DNA of 64,000 bases from Balanoglossus misakiensis (Eukaryota > Hemichordata): positions 3,534,001-3,598,000 of the forward strand of contig CM082593.2 in assembly GCA_040954595.2 (NCBI GenBank), written 5' to 3'. Positions 1-14,000 of this stretch are shown here, one piece after another; position 1 is the stretch's first letter, and each line of letters begins with the position of its first letter. A program made the position numbers and the translations under genes. The notes beneath the pieces are model-generated. The model searched no databases and was not told where the DNA came from. It saw only the letters and a list, made by a program, of their open reading frames with translations.

Positions 1-3000
1 TATTCTCAAACTTTTACTCCTCTGAGATTTTGCGATTTTGCAGAGTCTGTAACACGTCCTGAAAATTTAACATTGCTGGATATAACCATGCCCATCTGTC
101 ACAGAATTAACTATCACACAAGTATCTCATTGCAATCAGTTCAGTCGTCACAGATGACTTCAAAGTTACGTAGATGCCTTAAAAAGCTAACCGAAACAGA
201 AAATCGTCTCCCGGGGCATGTACAACGGAATTATTTCGCTTTCGTACAAAACGAAACTATGAGTTAAAAATAAACGGTGTCCCAGGGGTTGCATCAAAAG
301 GCTGTAAGCGATCAAGCATAATACAAGGGGTTTAATTAGTCAGGTGACAAGCTTACCTAAGTTTTCACAAGAACACTGCCAGTCAGTTTTATTTTTACAC
401 ACAGCCGTTGGATTTGGGCCCAGTTTTCTTTATACGAACTTATGATCGGATTCGGTGGAGTGTTTACAGCATTCTCGCCAATAACAAGTGTGACACTCTA
501 CTTCTACGTATTATGACATATTAAACTACGGTCTTTTATTAGAAGTTTGCAATCTGACAGGAATGGGGAAATGTCGATATATCGTGACAACAAAAATGTT
601 CGCGGCCTGCAGAAATCGGAAAAGGTGTTTATATATGCAGTGTCACTGGGGCTAGCTTGAGTTAAAAATACCATTACGAAAATGTTTCCGACTTTGCTTA
701 CAGCAAAGTTGGAAACATTTTCGTGTGCTTGGCCCTATATTATATATTTTACTTTTAAAGGATTTTATTAGCCTATACAAACTCTAACAACACGAAACTT
801 GCACTTCACCTTGTTTTTAGGAAGTTGTAAATGTTAATATAACCCGTGAAGTCATCGGTTTCTATATCGACGAACTTGTTCAGAAAACTGTCACGGTACT
901 CTTGACAACAGGTGGAGTGCATGAGAGCAGCTCCAGTCAGTGTCGAGTACCTTCTCAAACGTCATTTCCGCTTCCGGTGTTTGTTCTCTTAAGAAAGCAT
1001 GTATCACGCCATCGTTAAATAGGGGCTGTAAATAATGGACTATGATTGACAAGTTATTGTTTGAATGAAACGTTTTAGGGATGCACTATGTTTATTCGAA
1101 GCAGGATACATACTACACTAAATTAACAAAGCCAATATTAAACATCATCGAATGAAAATTAAACTTTTCATCTGATGTTTTTCGCCAATAAACGGGTTGT
1201 CTTGAAAACCAATTTATTTTGAGAAGTGAAAATCCTATCTTTGACCCCAGACTCCCCTGCAAATAATGGTATCACTTAGGCCGATTCTATTGGCTAATGG
1301 CATGCGCTAAAAGTTAAAGTTTAAAATGCTTGGTAGGAATTCAATTTTACAGACGACAACAACAATCTTCATTTAGATCACCGTCAGTGTTTGGACTGTC
1401 AGGACACTGTCTGCAGGTAAGAACCTGGAGATTTCTTGCAAACATTGCAGACGGCATCCGTGGTTTGTTGCAAGCCAGCGGGGAGGGTTACACTTTCTAG
1501 CCGTTTGCTCCTCAAATTATTATAGCGCATTTCAGCATATCTACTCTTAAAAGTACTTTGCGCGCATAAGAGTTGTTTTCAAGTCGACTTGTTTTGAGCT
1601 TTATGATTGAGATCAAGGTCATCTGAGTTGAGTCACCACAGATTTGATGCTGCTGTAGTCATTTACTAAAACGCGTTCTATTTCTGTGTCTACCACTGTC
1701 TGTCAAACTTAGTGACATAAACATTGCATTCTCGGCTTTTGTGGTTTTGGATTTTCTGCTGATTTATTAAAAATCAACAAGTGCGGTCGCGGTACAGGGC
1801 TCAGGAGCGCAAACAAATGAACATCGGAGATTTCCGCTTACCGCTGATCTTTGCCCGTTGATGTGGGTAAACACGCATGACGTACTCATCTGGGTCTGGA
1901 CACTTGTAGCGTGATGCGACAGTGATTTAGTTGTCTGCATCGGTATTGACTGCATAATGAAAAAGGACAGACAAACGATACGGAAAAAATAACATTTGAT
2001 TATAATTTCACTTGCAACAAGCGAACTTCGAGCGTGCTTTGCAAGTTTGCCAATACATGTACTGTCCTTGAAAACGATACTTTGCTTACGGAACATGCGC
2101 GTCTTTGAATTGTATTCCGTTTTCTCTTACTCAGAACAAATACTGATAGAACTCAAATTACAGATGAAACTGATACTGAGTTAAAGGGTTGCATTCACCT
2201 CTAATTTAGGTATGCCTATATAAGGTTTAAAAAATCTGTCTAGGTGACGCACTGTTTTCACGTGACCACCCAGGGAAAAACTGCGATTGGCTGTTTAAAA
2301 AACTCCTCTGGGGCAGTTGAACAAACTCCCCGCGACCACAGTACGGATAGCAAGTCTATCGTTCATTTGAGGGCTGAGGTTAAAATCGGGCCTTGGAAGT
2401 CCACAAAGTAAATAATTTGCGACCAAAACAAAACAATGACTAAAGCGAAAAGGATCATGAAGTTTGGTATATATTGTTTGGTATGATGACGTACATGATA
2501 TCGCTCTTCGGACGATCAGGAATAAACGGGACTGATTTATCGTCACCACGCTCATATCCGAAACCGCAAATATGTTTGTGGTTTAGGAAATGAGGTTTAA
2601 CTACGCCGTTAAGCTCTTGGCTACACCAATATTGTGAAGTGTCCTACACCAGTAGTACCCTTGACACAACTTTTGAGCTTAAATTGATTAATTAATTTAA
2701 AGGCACTTGATGACTTCAAATGTGCTTAAATAAACTATTTTACCGAAATGGCGAAGTTACTTTATTTGAATCTATTTGACGTAGTGTATATTTTTCCAGT
2801 ATTTTCCGGAAAGACGCAGTTAGTCTATTTTTTCCAAAGCGACCGGAGTTTGATATGACGACCCGGCCAATACATGCTTTACAGCGTGCACAGGACTGTA
2901 TGCGCAAAAACTTCCTCTTTTTCGATGCAACCAGAATAGTTTCTTTGTCTTTTAGTGAAGGCTGTTAAACTTCCGAAATTTTCAAACATTCAAGATAAGC

Positions 3001-3294
3001 ATAGCTTTTCGGCCCAGGACGTTCTCCGCAACAGAAATATTTTTTAAAAAATTCCTCTCGATGACATTTACATTTACAAGCACGGACACAACGCAAGTTT
3101 TATAGGTATAGGCCTAAAGTGAATCTTGGTTTGAACGGATGAAGAACAAGTCAAGCGAAACATATCATGAATTGGCGCTTTGGTCAGAAAATGTAAGATT
3201 TTTAATCACATACTATGTCTCGTTGTCATAGGTTACGTCTACGCGCAAGAAAAAAATAAAGTCTTGGGAAGAACAAAGTTTGTGAGCCTTCGCC
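1..3294. other. Upstream non-coding region, no gene recognised
   Basis: I see no exon with coding character here. The open frames present are short and match no family I know. The stretch contains a short perfect-looking hairpin at 676-724, listed separately. The last few hundred bases should hold the promoter and 5' UTR of the giant cysteine-rich gene that starts at 3295, but I cannot point to a convincing TATA box or initiator. Confidence 0.6.
676..724. repeat. Short hairpin (23-bp inverted repeat)
   Basis: The left arm 676-698 and right arm 702-724 are reverse complements over 23 bases with one mismatch, separated by only 3 bases. The loop is too short for a typical microRNA precursor. 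It may be a remnant of a fold-back mobile element or simply a palindrome. Confidence 0.75.
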
Positions 3295-5003
3295 ATGAAG
3301 GTCCTCTTTGTTGTCCTGGCCGTGGCCTGTGTTCATGGCATGGAGGTGAGTATACATTTTGGTCATCGTTGATTTATATCACAATGAAATGAAAAAATCT
3401 GGGCTTCTCAGTGGACATGAACTTAACAAAAGTGCAACACGGGAACGACGGTGAACTTCATAGAGTTCCGGTCGTAAAAGTCAACGCGGTCGTAAAAACG
3501 ATATGAATTTATCGATCGAGGACAGAAAAAACATCCTTTAGAACACGATATCTAGGCCACCAAGTTTCTTGCTTTGTCAATGGTTACTTGTACCGTACGT
3601 TGCATTTAGCCGAAATTCTATCCGTGTTTCGTTTCCATTGGTCGGATTAACCAATATCTGTCCTCGAGTACATTCTATAATGAAGATTAATGTTTAAAAC
3701 TGCAAGAGGCTCTAGTTAGTCGTGAAAGTGTTGTGCACTTTTTGGAACATGCCCAATTATGATCATAATGTATAGGTCTTCTGGAGGTTAGTGCGACCTT
3801 GATTGGATATTTGCTGACTGTGCAAGCTTGTCAAGGCTCCTCGGACTCGAGCATTTACACACAATGATTATATTAAAATGTGACACTAAATCAATCAAAT
3901 AACAAACAGACCACTAAACCACCCTCACTTGTAAAAGTCACCGAAGCGTATACACCAGTACGTCACCCCATCTTTCACTGGCCGCTTTCCACACAGAAGG
4001 GTTTACTTGTTTCCTAGGGTCACATCCTAGGGTCACCTGTTGCTTCTAGCCTACCCGTTCACTTCTCCTTGTGAAACCACAGTCACTGTGGTGAAACCAA
4101 TTTGTTGCATTACACAGATCTATTTACAGACAAATATTCAACTAATATACTGAAACTGACTTCTGTTTTCGGGACATGAATCGTTCAAGCGCTCACATCG
4201 ATTGTATACTAGTATATAGAAACCATGGAGGTACTGAGATAGAAACATACACGGAGTTTGGTCACCTAGGCGATAAGCCCTAATTCGCACATGCGCAGTT
4301 AACTTCGAGACTTCGGAGGAGGAGGAGGATGGTGGGGTTCTTCATCAAGTGATTATCCGGAGATTAAACTTGGATTTCATTCGTAGCACGAGGTGTTCCT
4401 GTAGTATCTTGTTTTGTAATGATCAGCGGACGGTACTCGTACATCCGATATGCACGATCGGCTCTGACACGATAGGAAACGGTGGTAAAAACTTCAGTTG
4501 TCTTTGGCCAATCGTAAGTGTCCCGGGACAGGAACATGACAGAGCGCGCAGCCCGGGGCGCGCAGTCAGGAAATGTACATGACCGCATCTATGGGTGGAT
4601 TCTATCAATGTGTCACAAACAATCTTTCTCTTTACGCCAAAAATGCTTAAGTTAATCAATTGCCTTGCATGATATACATTTTTAAATAGACACAGAGCAA
4701 ACTCTGTGTTTTGGTTTTATATGTAATGGCTGCCGGGTTTGTGCCAGAGGGCGCTATTGAAGAAAACTTAATTAAAGCAAAACAAAAGGACATCCATTCC
4801 TTAGCTTTATACTTGCAGTTTCTTTTCTCGTTACCTCAGTCCCAGTTCATAAATATAAGGTGACCTCATCCCACTTGCTAAAACACAATGCCAAAGTTTG
4901 TTTGAATTGGTCAATTCAATTGTTATTAGCTTGTTGTATTGCTTCATAACAATAAAAACTTCTTTTGTTTTCTAGTCAAAGCTCAGACAAGAAGATGTTG
5001 TAT
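3295..5003 (+). other. Exons 1-2 of the giant gene: signal peptide and short linker
   Basis: Exon 1 (3295-3345) starts at ATG 3295 and encodes a short hydrophobic signal sequence ending near Gly-Met-Glu, followed by a GTGAGT donor in phase 0. Exon 2 (4976-5003, 28 bases) reads SKLRQEDVV and changes the phase to 1, which all later introns keep. The GTATGT six bases before the chosen GTAAGT donor is an alternative, but only the chosen site gives the phase needed by exon 3. Intron 1 is 1.63 kb, the longest in the gene, and I see no conserved element in it. Confidence 0.8.
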
Positions 5004-8000
5004 GTAAGTACTTTGCATTTGTTTTGTATTTAGTTTTCATTACAGTACATAGAACCAATGTCATCTTTAGTATGATATTGTCAAATGTCCACCATCCCCC
5101 AAAGTAATGTACTTATTTTGCATCTAACCTATTTGGGTTTAAAGAACTTGAGTACCTGACAATTAGACTTGGAAATAATCATGTCCTTTAATCTTCATGA
5201 TCATTTTCATGGCACAGCAATTATGGGTTCATCAGCAAAGCTCACCCAAGGTGATCTTGACACTATTGTACCTGATATATAAAGCACTTATTTTTAGGAA
5301 CCACATCTGGGATAGGAATGCATGCTCAGCGTTTTATAATAACAAAAATCTGATAAAATTCTCATTAATGTATCAGTCTGTGTGAGTCGCGCATTGTTCA
5401 TACTGTACCTACTTAAACTTTGAACACTGATAAAATGATGAGGTGTAAATGCCCCAGTGGCTTGACGAATTAATGGCTCAGTTGCCCCTTAACGGAGACA
5501 AGCACGAACTGACGTTTGATTGCTTTATGTCCTGATATGGACATGTTGATGTGTCATTAGCTTCTTAAAATGTCAACGTGGAGTTTAATCGGGGGAAGAT
5601 ATAAAGATGCAATGCGTCGTCATATTGACTTTACCACATGCCAAAACTTGACAAAGTGCCATATCATGGTGTTGGTTGACGATAAGGAGTATTCAGTCAA
5701 TGACCTTTTCGGGGGGGGGGGGGGGGGGGGGCAGAATAGGAAGCTGGGAGCATAAAGTGCAAATGATCATGCATGTAAAGAGGTCAGCCAATAGAATGTT
5801 CAATGGAAACTTGGATCTAGCTGAAGCCAGAAAGAGTTTCACAACAGATTGCAAACTTATGCTTGCATTCTCTCCTCAGTTCCAGAACCATGTTGGAACG
5901 AAAAGTCAAAGATACAGACCTACACTGTCAACGGTGCCCCAGTTTTCCACTCGGACAGTTTTGTGCCGAAATGCGACGACAACGGAATGTACTCACCAAC
6001 CCAGTGCCACGGAGAGGAATGTTGGTGCGTGACGGTGTGTGGAAGTGAAGTTCCCAACACTCGCACGACATCCTGGCCAACGTGTAGTAAGTGTGCATTT
6101 CTGCTGGTCATAATTTGATACTTATGGTGTTGTCTGTGAAAGAAAAAAATTGTGTCACAGTAAATTTACAGTTAGTTTTGGCAGAAAACTGACTGAAACA
6201 TGGGATGTATGTTCAGCCGAGTAAAGAGATATGATTTCATATATAACATCTTACAACCTCAGGTGAAGAACACACCCCTCCATGCACTGAAATGTCAAGA
6301 ACCAGAGAAGATGTTCAGTGCGACAAACAGGGATACTTCAAGCACAAGCAATGTGATGGCGAGGAATGCTTCTGTGTTAATAAGTGTGGAACTGAGATCG
6401 AAGGAACACGCACGAATGAAAACCCTCGGTGTAGTAAGTAGTTGCATTTGCGTGCTTTGACAAGCCTTCAAAACATCCTTCAAAAGATATTCTCAGATAT
6501 TCTTTAAGTGTTTTTCTTGTTATGTGCTGTTGAAGGCTTTATACAAGGGTATAAATGTGGTAAAAAGAAATTATAAAATCATGTAAAAGTCAAATGATAG
6601 GTCATAGGAGTCCTATACAGTTGCAGCATGGGAAATTTCCACTTCACTGTGTCTGTTCATTCACCACATGTTTGTGTCGATCGACAGAGGCCCTCTTTTA
6701 CCGCAACACCGAAAACGAAGAAGAGCAGATCGATGACATCACGAGGCTGAGCAGCACCTGCGCCGACAACTCACACCCAGACGTTTGCGACAGCAGCGTT
6801 TGCGACAGCATGACCTGCCCGGGATTCGAGAACGCCAGGTGCAAACCCAACAGGTGTAAGGGGTGCGTGGTGGAGTTCTACAACGACAACGGTGTTAAAG
6901 TCCATTGCAATGATGGTATGTTGGAGCTTTGTCACCCCAGACTTTGAATGAATGTGGTTTGGTCCTGCGGTCCCCTCTTGATTAAACTGTCACAAAAAGA
7001 TTCTGCACTTATCCTTTGACTAGAGGGCTATTTAACGTTCTGTATTTGACTTTCAGCTAAAATTGGAGTGTGTCCAACGACAGATTATGTGAAATTCCTG
7101 ATCGGAAACAAATGTACGACAAAATGCGACTCTGACCGCGATTGTAATGGCGCACTCAAGTGTTGTAGCAGTGGCTGTGGAACCGAGTGTGTGCCACCAA
7201 AAATGGGTAAGTTTATGTCATCCAGTTTAGACTGGTTCAAATTTTTTCTTAGGACTGCATTCAAAACTACTGTTTCAAGTACCATTGTGAGGGTACAATT
7301 TTTGGTGTGTGACTAAAAAATGATTTTTTCTTGACTCAGACAAACATGGCAGTTGCCCACTGCCTATCACCATTGAAGATGAAACCTGCACTGAGAAGTG
7401 TAACATTGACAACGATTGCTCACGTGATGAGAAATGTTGCTCCAATGGATGTGGCAAAGTCTGTGTCACAGCCAAACCAAGAGGTAAGCTGTCTAGACAA
7501 GAAAATTTACTCACAACTGCACATATAATTCTGCATCAAAAGGGTAGAGGTCCATAATCGTCACTGACATAAATATCTTGATTAAAACGTGATGACATTA
7601 TTAAATTCATGTATATTCACTTGAAGAGGTTTAAGTGTCTACACAACCCATCAATTTCTCTGTTTTGAATCTTACAGAGAAGTCTGGTACCTGCCCCTCT
7701 AGAACAACTCTCCAATTCAGTACATGTGACACGGAATGCAGTACCGACAACGACTGCAAAGGCACACAGAAATGCTGCCAGACGGTCTGTGGAACCATGT
7801 GCACTGCACCAGAAACCAAAGGTAAGCAGTCAACTGACAAAAGAGAGCTGGGGAAGTTGAAACAGCCAGACAGCCGTGGATAAGAAAAGGAATTTGCTCA
7901 CCCCAACATTCATGAGTACAACTGATCTACTTACAGATACCCCAAACAGACCCCGCAACTCAGAAGAGGTGTGTCCAGCCGTTCCCAGGGGAACCATGGG

Positions 8001-11000
8001 TAGCTGCGTAAATCGATGCGGAGAAGACAGCGAGTGCGAAATGGGAGAGAAATGCTGTTCCAACGGCTGTGGCACTCGATGTATGAAAACTGTCAAGAAA
8101 GGTGGGTTTATCTTGGATATCATCTTGACTTTGAGAAGATGTGACAGCGATACTGTCTATATAGGTTTGCATGTATCATGAGTATCCTAAGTTCAGTAAA
8201 GTTCTACCAAAATACTGACTAGGCTCTGCTTATATACCTCCACTGTAGCCACACCGCCATGCTGGGCCGAGAAGGAGAACACCCCGACAACCATGTTTGG
8301 TGGCATCTCCATGCCAGTGCTGGGCACCCACTACCCGACGTGTGACTCAGAAGGATTCCACACACCCAAACAGTGCGACACCTCCAGCGGAATCTGCTGG
8401 TGCGTTGACAGCTGTGGTATGCCCATCAACAGGACCCACACAACTGGATCATTAAACTGTGGTATGTCTTGTGATTTTGTCCCTTGGTTTTTCAGATTAA
8501 TTTTGCAAGATTAATTTTGATGTCAAATTACTTGAAATTCTGTCTGAAATTCTAAAGTTATGAATAATTAAATTTACATTGAGATGTTTAATTTAGAATA
8601 TAATAATATCCCCCTCATATTGAAAAAAACATTTTGTGATACCTTTGCAGAAGCCAAAGAGACACCATGTCACGACAGACGACGGGATCTGATGACCCTG
8701 GCTCCTCTCCTGGGAAGATTCCGTGTTCAGTGCATGAACGACGGATACTTTGAATCCAGACAGTGTCACGGATCCACCTGCTGGTGCACAGATAAATGTG
8801 GCAATGAAATCATCGGAACTCGTGGCCATCTGACACAAATATCATGTGGTAAGTTCCTGTTCTGTTCTGTTTGTTGATGTATATTATCTTGACATATCAT
8901 ATCTAGACATATGCAATTGGAGAGCAAAATATGTGCAAAAGTAAAAGTTCAACTCTCATTTTTTCAAATCTTTCATGGTCTCTGTTTTCTCAATCCCAGA
9001 ATGCACCAATGGAGAGCGTGCTTGGAAGTGTGCCAAGAATCCGTGTGATGGTGTCACATGTTCTGCCTTCCCTGATGCTGTCTGCAAGCCCAACATGTGC
9101 GGTGGTTGTAAAGCTGAGTTCTGGAGGGACGACGAAAAAGTCAACTGTGAAATGAGTAAGTTGTTGAAATACTAACTTTTAGTTACTTTATAACCCTGGC
9201 ATTTTCCTGTGCGTGTGATAGACAACAGATACCCAATGAATGATGGAGGTGATAGTCAGCTGACAGAAGTTGACCAATCAGCAATGTCTGCTAATCCCAG
9301 TTAGTTAATTATTCATTAGCCAGCTGCCAACTTTTGGCCAATCAGCAGTGTGCACTACTGCAGGTACCAGGTATGCCCATCACCTTCTTTGAGATGGTTA
9401 AAGCTGTTTCTGCAAAACATGTGACTAACAAGCTTGTTTTTCATTTGACAGTCAAGAATGGTCGATGCCCAATGACCACTGACATGCCAACTTCATGCTC
9501 CAGTGATTGTACAACTGATACTGACTGCCCAGGAACACGTAAATGTTGCAACAATGGCTGTGCTTCTATCTGTGTCAGCCCAGTCCCAGAAGGTGAGTTC
9601 ATGTAAACATGATGATGGTGGTTTGGTGGTGATGATGATGATGGTTACATGTATGTGTTGACATCAAATAAACTAGATAAAATATGTGATTTTTCATTTC
9701 TGGTATCAACAGAAAAACATGGCAGTTGTCCCACCATCTCCTTGGATACCATTGGCGTCTGCTCCACTGAATGTACCTCCGACAACGATTGCCATGACAA
9801 CCACAAATGCTGCTTCAATGGATGCGGCAGAACATGTATGATGCCAACAATCAAGAGTGAGTAAAATCTGTTGAATTTGCGTCACATTTTTACAAAAATT
9901 GACAGTTATACATGAAGTCAGATTTTGATAGCCTGTCACGGAATATCATTAACCTTTCACAGCGATTCCGTTATCAAGGCATTGATTTTTTTCTCCGATT
10001 TCTTCCACAGCCAACACTGGAACGTGTCCAGTTCCATGGCAGATGTGCTCCGAGGACGAGAAAATCGACGAGTGCTGGGTGGACGGTGAGTGCGGATCGC
10101 TCCGTAAATGTTGCGAGAGTGGATGCGGCAAGCGGTGTACATCCAGCCGTGGCGTAACCACGACAACATCCTCAAAAAAGACCTCTTATCATACAACCTT
10201 TGAGTTGTTGAGCAAGACCGGTGGATCAGAGGGTGCTGATCTTGTTACAGGTAGGAACTAAAAAAAATTTTAATCTGTCCAGCAGAGACGAAAAAATCTT
10301 AAAGGTGGATGGATTTGAGTTTCCAACTCTTTTAAATTTAAAATCTCTATGGTGGTAAATACATGTATTTTTTCCTCCTATTTTAAAAGCAATGTGCCAG
10401 AGGATTAAGTTATGGAAATCTTCATTTTATTTTCTATTTTGTTTCTGGTTTCAGTGAAATATGGCACGTGCCCAAGTCCCTCTATCTTCAAGTGTGAATA
10501 CATCAACGAATGCAACATGGACAGTGACTGTACTGAGAACAAGAAATGCTGCAGTAATGGCTGTGGCAAAGTCTGTTCCTCTCCACAAACAATGGGTATG
10601 TCAGTTTTGAATTTCAAACATAAAACAATAAGAAAATGTTTAAGTCTCACATACTACATGTACATGTGTATGACAATCTTTCTTTACGATCTTATTTCAT
10701 ATCTGTTAAATGTATATTTTTCTTTCAGCCAAATATGGTCAGTGTCCACGCAATGTGATCACATCAGAGACTTGCACTGCAGACACTATCTTCCATCACG
10801 AGTGTGAAGTGGACGATCAGTGTTCAGGAACCAAGAAATGTTGCATGAGAGGTTGCAGCCGGGTCTGCATGGATGTCTGGGAAAATGGTATGTACAAATA
10901 ATTTATCAGATAATTCCTTTTTTGCTACCTAACAATGTAGACAAATTTCGTTTTATGTCCTTTGAATTCTGATTTGCTTCCTGTCCTGTCTTCCAGTGAA

Positions 11001-14000
11001 AGTTGGCCAGTGTCCAGCGATGACCGCAGAAGAGTACGACACCTGTAAGACCGACAGAGACTGCTACATCGACAGCGACTGCAGCAGGAACAAGAAATGC
11101 TGCAACACTCCCTGCGGTGGCACGACATGCAAGAACCCAACAACTACATCCAGTGAGTTGACCATCTCTAATTGATAACTGATTGTGACAGTAAAACTCG
11201 TCTAAAGTAAACCCTTTCTAATCCGGAAACTGTCTTTCACAACACAAAGAACCTCTGCAAACCAAACATGTTCTCAGTCCATGGATAGTTCAGGTCTATT
11301 TTGTAGGAGGGGTGGCATGTTGTACACCTGTATTAACCATGCATCCATTTTCTCTAGCTGAAACCTGTGTGCACAATGGAATGACCCGTGTCCATGGCGA
11401 TGTGTGGCAGCCCGATACCTGCACTACATGTAAATGTTGGAATGGTCAGACAAAATGTACCCCCATGACGTGTCCAAGACTGGAGTATGACTGTGTGGCA
11501 CACCCTGTTGAAGGCCAGTGCTGTCCTACACACACTTGCGTCAAGACCTCCTTTGAATTCTGTAAGTGGACTTGAAAATTCCCTGTTTATTTTTGGTTTA
11601 TATAGGTAAACATCGTGTTGTTTACTTATGCATTACTTTGTTTAAGTTCCATTAAAGTCATACTGGTATATATGGGAAATAAAAACACTGGTGTTAAGAT
11701 GACAGTAAGTTGTTTTTGATCTAGTAACTGGATCTTTTGGCCTTTTGTTGTTGCCACAGTGAAGTGTGAGGAAGGCGATGGAACCAAACATGCACACGCA
11801 GACACCTGGTATCCTGATGAATGCACGCAGTGTTTGTGCGAGGACGGTGACATCTGGTGTTCCAGATCCACCTGCACCAGCGACATGTCTCTCACCGACA
11901 AACCAGGCTGCCGATTGGTCGAGGTGCCCGGACGTTGCTGCCCGGAAGTTGTGTGTGAAGATCGTACGTGGACAAAAATTATCAAATTTCTGATTATTAT
12001 CTCTGTTTGAGGTTTGGTGAATTTTTATGCGAAATTGACTAAAATCTCAGAGTGTTTCACTGATGCACTTTTTTGTGATTTTCATTCTCAGGATGTGTCG
12101 ATCACGAAGGCCACTACCGCTTCGAGAATGACATCTGGTACACGGACCCCTGCACTAAATGTTCTTGCCACAGCAACCGAGTGATGTGTGTGAACGAGAG
12201 ACATATGTGCCAGGCTATCACCCACACAGATGAGTGTCAGCTAGAAGAGGTCAAGGGCCAATGCTGCCCGAATGTCAATTGTCCAGAAGACTCTTGTAAG
12301 TAGTTTGAAAAATGTTGGAAAATTACAGATTGACATATTCTGGAGCCAACAGTACACAGTTTTGGTTTGTCGTGTAACATGCACAAGATTTCTGAACGCC
12401 TGAAAACTTTTATTTCCAGCGGATGGGTCATTATGCTGGGACGAAGGCAAGACCTACGGCCATGGAAGCAAATGGCAGAAGAACAGCGAAATGTGCGAGT
12501 GTAGAGACGGAAGAGTGAGTTGTAGAGATATGTCCGAAAATTGCCAAGATTACAATGAAGATATCCGAAGACGATGCACTCGTATGAACATCCCAGGCGC
12601 AATTTGCCCAGAGCTCGTCTGCAATGATGGTAGGTTCTTCCATAGCGCAAAGAAAACACTCGCCAATCTATGAGTTAATATATTCTCTAAACTTGCCTTT
12701 ATCATCTTGCAGTCATTTCTAGTATAATCAAAGGTCATTTCAAAAGCTGGAGGTCTTAGTTTACAAAGTTCGCGTGAACGAATATCATGTAGAAACAGGA
12801 TGACAATTCATAGACTCATAACTTTTTGAACTGACGAATTTTGTCCAGAAGCGCTTAACGCTAGTTTCAGTTTTATGAAACGTGAATCTGGGTTTACGAT
12901 ACACCCACCCACCGCCTCTCAACTTTCCACCAGAACCAACTTGCTCGCACAATGGCGAGACTCATCACAGCGGAGAGACCTGGCACCCAGATACGTGCAC
13001 AACCTGTTCATGCGACCAGGGTAAGATCAACTGTCTGGTCATCAACTGCCCACAACCGGGACCAGGATGCACTGCAAGATTTACCGACGGACAGTGCTGT
13101 GCTGAAATTACCTGCCCGACCTACCATCATGGTGAGAGAAAATACTGGCAGAATTTGCGTATTATTTTTATTTAGCATATTAAAGGGACAAAGTCTCTCT
13201 CCAGCTGCCCCTTTTCCATTAATTATGTTTGATACAAGACACCATTTATGTTAATGTTAATGTGGATATATAGTGAATCAATGATCAACCACACAAAACT
13301 TCCATCCCACTTGTATGATATGAGAGTAAAAACTCGCCCAAAATGAATAAATGGTAAAGAACGATTATTCATTTTGGCGAGTTTTTTCACTCTCCTGTCT
13401 ATAAGAGGGATGGAAGTTGTGTGTGGTTGAACGTTCATTCACTATATATCCACATGTAGAATAACAAACGGTGTCTTGTATCAAATATAATTAATGGAAA
13501 AAAGGGCAGCGAGAGAGAGACTTTGTCCCTTTAAGTTGATCAAATTTGCATATTGAGTATGATTGCCAAATGTAAATGTATTAGGGCTATGTCTGAGAAA
13601 AAAAATGACAATATCGTTTTTTGATTTTTCAGTTCCATTGTGCAACAGCACAGGTGTCTGGCGTACGGACAGTGAGACTTGGCTCGAGAATGACTGTGAC
13701 GTCTGCACCTGCCACAACGGCCTGACAACCTGTACACCCATTGAATGTCCCAATGTGACCCCAACTCCTGGCTGTCATATTATCTACGAGGATGGCCAGT
13801 GTTGCCCAGTCAAGGTGTGCCGTGGATCAGGTGGGTTTGTCGCATTGACTGGGTATTGTAGAACGTTGTTGGTTGTGTTTATAATCTGATTAAAATCAGA
13901 TGTAGAGTTAGGTGCTGGCGATAGTGTTGGCTTATTCTGTGCTCTCTGCTTTGGCTGCTGTTCTCTGTCTTGGCTGTTCTTGAGTGTACGTGCCACTCTT

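Noticed and set aside
3180-3392. Open frame overlapping exon 1 of the giant gene, in another frame, with a hydrophobic start
   Set aside because: It begins at a TTG, not ATG, and continues past the clear GTGAGT donor at 3346. The ATG at 3295 in a different frame gives a standard signal peptide and the correct splice phase.
5849-6118. Continuous frame taken as a complete small TY-1 protein
   Set aside because: The TY-1 segment is an exon bounded by a clear AG acceptor and GTAAGT donor, in phase with its neighbours; it is part of the giant gene.
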